A stretch of 64,000 bases of DNA from assembly GCF_000213175.1 (NCBI RefSeq), contig NW_009799099.1, positions 1,883,115 to 1,947,114 of the forward strand, read 5' to 3'. The position numbers and the translations under genes are program-made. This DNA comes from Neurospora tetrasperma FGSC 2508. Taxonomy: Eukaryota > Ascomycota > Sordariomycetes > Sordariales > Sordariaceae. Under the pieces are notes generated by a model. That model was given only the letters and a program-made list of their open reading frames with translations, made no database searches and was not told the origin of the DNA. This document shows positions 61,979 to 64,000 of this stretch, piece after piece. Every line of letters starts with the position of its first letter. Positions within the stretch are counted from its first letter, which is position 1.

Positions 61979-62475
61979 ATGGGAGTGGCCTCAGCAATTT
62001 TCCTGGTCATCGTGACCATTTTCTGTACGGTTCCAAGAGGCCCCGCTTCGCTCGTTCACTTCGAATGGCGTCTTGCAGCCCTAAATATCTACCTCCAGTG
62101 TACACGTACTGACTAAAGAGATTAAAGGTCCTCCGATCGGCGTGTTTGCCATCGCCGGCTGTGGGGCAGACCTCTTAATCAACATCTGCCTGACTTTGTT
62201 GGGGTACGTTCATGTGGATGCCTTCCAGATTGATGTTTACAGATCCTCCAGCACTGCCGTAGAGCACCGCACTGACCTCTGTGAAAACCCGACGCAGCTA
62301 TATCCCTGGTCATGTTCATGCCTTCTATCTCGAATATGTCTACTACGACCGTCGGGAGCGGTTAAGACAAGGCTCCATCGTCACCGACCGCGCTCCTGGC
62401 GTCTACAGCGATAATGTCCAGAACGGCGGGAACCCACATGGATATGGTACCATTGTGCAGCCGAACGCTTCGTAA
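61979..62475 (+). CDS. PMP3/UPF0057-family small membrane proteolipid
   Basis: Members are tiny two-helix plasma-membrane proteins that affect membrane potential and salt sensitivity. Three exons: 61979-62024, 62128-62203, 62298-62475 (99 residues). The family core is plain once spliced: MGVASAIFLVIVTIFCPPIG (helix 1 entering the CPP turn), then VFAIAGCGADLLINICLTLL and GYIPGHVHAFYLEYVYYDRR (helix 2 with the diagnostic GYIPG). Both junctions fall inside family-conserved blocks (TIF-C-PP and LL-G-YIPG) and keep frame, which is strong support for the gene model. A C-terminal extension of about 40 residues (RLRQGSIVTDRAPGVY, ending GYGTIVQPNAS) exceeds the about 55-residue minimal PMP3, as in some fungal paralogues. 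The ATG is the first in frame before helix 1. Confidence 0.87.
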
Positions 62476-62925
62476 GTAGACACGGCAAGACACCTTGATG
62501 TTGCCGCTGGGAGGTATGACTTGAAGTATGAGGGACCAGCACGTTGACTGGGGTCGAGTGGTGTGATGACGAATCGAGTTGATGAATATATACGATAACG
62601 AAAGAGTGATTTTTCCAAGGAGTCTTCCGAGAGACTTGCAAGGCTTTTTGGGGGTCGATGGAGGTTAGGCGTGAGTTTCTTAATAAGACCTATGATGTGC
62701 TCGGGTTGGTTTGTTGTGTCGTCGGATGAGTTACCGTCCACTTGGAACTATCTTAATGCCTATGTGTGCTCCAAGTAGTAGGCAGGGAGATTGCTAATGT
62801 ACCCTATACCTACCTAGTTTTCGTCGCTTGGTTAGTACTCCATAGTAGTTGTACCGCTGGAAAATGACTTCCGTTATACCGACGTATATGTTCATGGCTT
62901 TATATATGAATCAAGACCACAACGT
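62476..62925. other. Intergenic gap between the proteolipid gene and the MITE
   Basis: This 450 bp gap is probably the 3' region of the PMP3-like gene. Nothing else was seen. Confidence 0.5.
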
Positions 62926-63385
62926 TTAGGCTCTGATCGGCTCAAACTTTTCAATGAAAAGTTGTAAAGGTGTTCAGGGATATTCTACACTAGCAGGGCT
63001 GTGCCTATTCTTTTATCAAAGGCGCTTTCCTTCTTTAAGCGGGCACGGACGCCGATTTGCATTGGCTTTCCTATTTAGAGCGATAGCGCCTTAGCTAGCC
63101 TCGTTTATAGGTTTTCTAACTTTTTTACTCAAGTACCTTTTTTAGGAGCTCGGACTACAAAAGCTAAGCTTTAGAATCCTCAGATTTGATTAGTCCTTCC
63201 GCAACTTTTTTACTCAAAACTCACTGAATCTCAGAAGTAGGTCCCCCCCCCTACTTCTAGCAGAAAAGTTGTAGAGAGTTTGCGAGTTTGAGGTACAGTT
63301 TCTTCCCCCCTGTCCCCCCCCCTGTCACCCAAGTACCAAAATCTCACAACTTTTCCATGAAAAGTTTGAGCCGATCACAGCCTTA
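62926..63385. mobile_element. Tourist-like MITE (non-autonomous PIF/Harbinger-type element)
   Basis: Terminal inverted repeats of 37 bp match at 34 positions: 62929-62965 begins GGCTCTGATCGGCTCAAAC, and the reverse complement of 63346-63382 begins GGCTGTGATCGGCTCAAAC. The element proper is 62929-63382 (454 bp). It is flanked by a direct TTA on both sides (62926-62928 and 63383-63385), the TWA target-site duplication characteristic of PIF/Harbinger and Tourist elements. Each terminal repeat contains a small internal palindrome (CTTTTC-N3-GAAAAG). No transposase frame lies inside, so it needs a helper in trans. Internally there is a hairpin around an AGAAGTAGG/CCTACTTCT pair (63232-63260) with a long C-run in its loop. 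The few terminal mismatches suggest a moderately young insertion. Confidence 0.78.
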
Positions 63386-64000
63386 CAACTTGAAAGGAGC
63401 GACGGTTTGAATAAGGTTAAAGCATACATGACTCCTTGGCAGGCCGGAGGTGGCTCACGGACTCGCACTGGCTGGACCCCCGCGGCCCGGAGCAGCAACG
63501 AACTCCAATCCGCGGCGCCCAGGCCGGGCGGGTCCTCCAGGTGGCCCCGCGCCAGCCCAAGCAGGCTACGGCAGTGGGCCCGGAAAGGCCACTCGCTGTA
63601 CCCCGCACTCAACCCCTCAAGCTCCCCGGGCCCATCTCAGCCACTCTCATTCGGAGGACCCCACCCCTGATGGCTTCGGCCGGGGAGACCTTTCGTTGGA
63701 AAGAAAGCCACGACTTCTTGCAGTCGCAGCACGCATCCTTTTTCATCACTTGCCCGCCTTCACTCATCTTGGATTGCTCCCATTCGCCAGCCACCCGACA
63801 GTTTATCTTTTCTCGCACCCGACCCTTCCCCAGGACGAACCAAGAAAGGGAAGGGCCCAGACTTGGACTTGTTACTACATACACTTCTTCTCTTTCTCGA
63901 AACTCCACAGACGGGATTCTCTGCATGTCAATCAAACAACATGGCGACAATGGATGGTAGTGTAGTGTAGACCAACCCAAATAGGAATGGCAAGGGAAGC
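63386..64000. other. Right edge: GC-rich patch, no gene assigned
   Basis: The segment 63430-63670 is markedly GC-rich and reads as Pro/Gly/Ser-rich low-complexity protein in all three plus-strand frames. It could be the decayed or partial end of a gene, or just GC-rich DNA. An AG preceded by pyrimidines near 63440 could be a splice acceptor. No recognisable domain is present and the window ends soon after, so I do not call a gene. Confidence 0.4.

Noticed and set aside
1-64000. CRISPR array, operon or bacterial-type elements
   Set aside because: No regularly spaced repeats; genes carry spliceosomal introns and lie on both strands with long gaps, all eukaryotic features.

Overview
The window is nuclear DNA of a filamentous ascomycete, most likely a Sordariomycete and probably from the order Sordariales. 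Genes are split by short introns (about 55-230 bp) with GTAAGT/GTATGT-type donors, separated by long non-coding stretches. The gene set includes glycogenin and glycogen synthase of clear Sordariales type, an acid sphingomyelinase with a saposin domain, and a chromodomain protein with an Hda2/Hda3-like C-terminus. I reconstructed exon structures by hand from splice signals and reading-frame continuity. All twelve intact genes and one apparently broken gene join in frame.

Layout: glycogenin (+, 2718-5194) faces an acid sphingomyelinase-like gene (-, 5992-8318). The latter is divergent from the chromodomain gene (+, 9615-14381), which converges on cytochrome c oxidase subunit VI (-, 15384-16389). 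Next come an ELO fatty-acid elongase (+, 19104-20300), a 277-residue conserved-looking protein of unknown function (-, 23053-23886) and a 409-residue Ser/Pro-rich protein (-, 27253-28482). After a 6.8 kb gene-poor stretch lies a metallophosphoesterase with an in-frame stop (-, 35301-36362), then an F-box/LRR-like gene (-, 37006-39216) and glycogen synthase (-, 41156-43512). A second gene-poor stretch of 7.2 kb precedes a CTK1/CDK12-type kinase (+, 50679-54568). This converges on an Nrp1-type RNA-binding protein (-, 56500-58673). A small PMP3/UPF0057 membrane proteolipid (+, 61979-62475) and a 454 bp Tourist-like MITE with TTA target duplications (62929-63382) close the window.

Functionally the window is mostly housekeeping. 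The two glycogen genes (primer protein and chain-elongating synthase) act in one pathway and lie about 36 kb apart. Lipid genes (elongase, sphingomyelinase-like) and gene-expression genes (CTD kinase, chromodomain/HDA-type protein, RNA-binding protein) are interspersed without operon-like logic, as expected for a fungus. I saw no secondary-metabolite cluster, CRISPR array, rRNA, convincing tRNA, or intact autonomous transposon.

Points worth a second look: the metallophosphoesterase has lost two metal-site residues and carries a stop before a still-recognisable C-terminus. The Nrp1-like protein has an exonuclease fold whose visible catalytic acids are gone. The chromodomain has an unusual aromatic cage. 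There is one clear MITE, and a three-copy decayed repeat sits at the left edge. I did not find evidence for a wholly new biological system.
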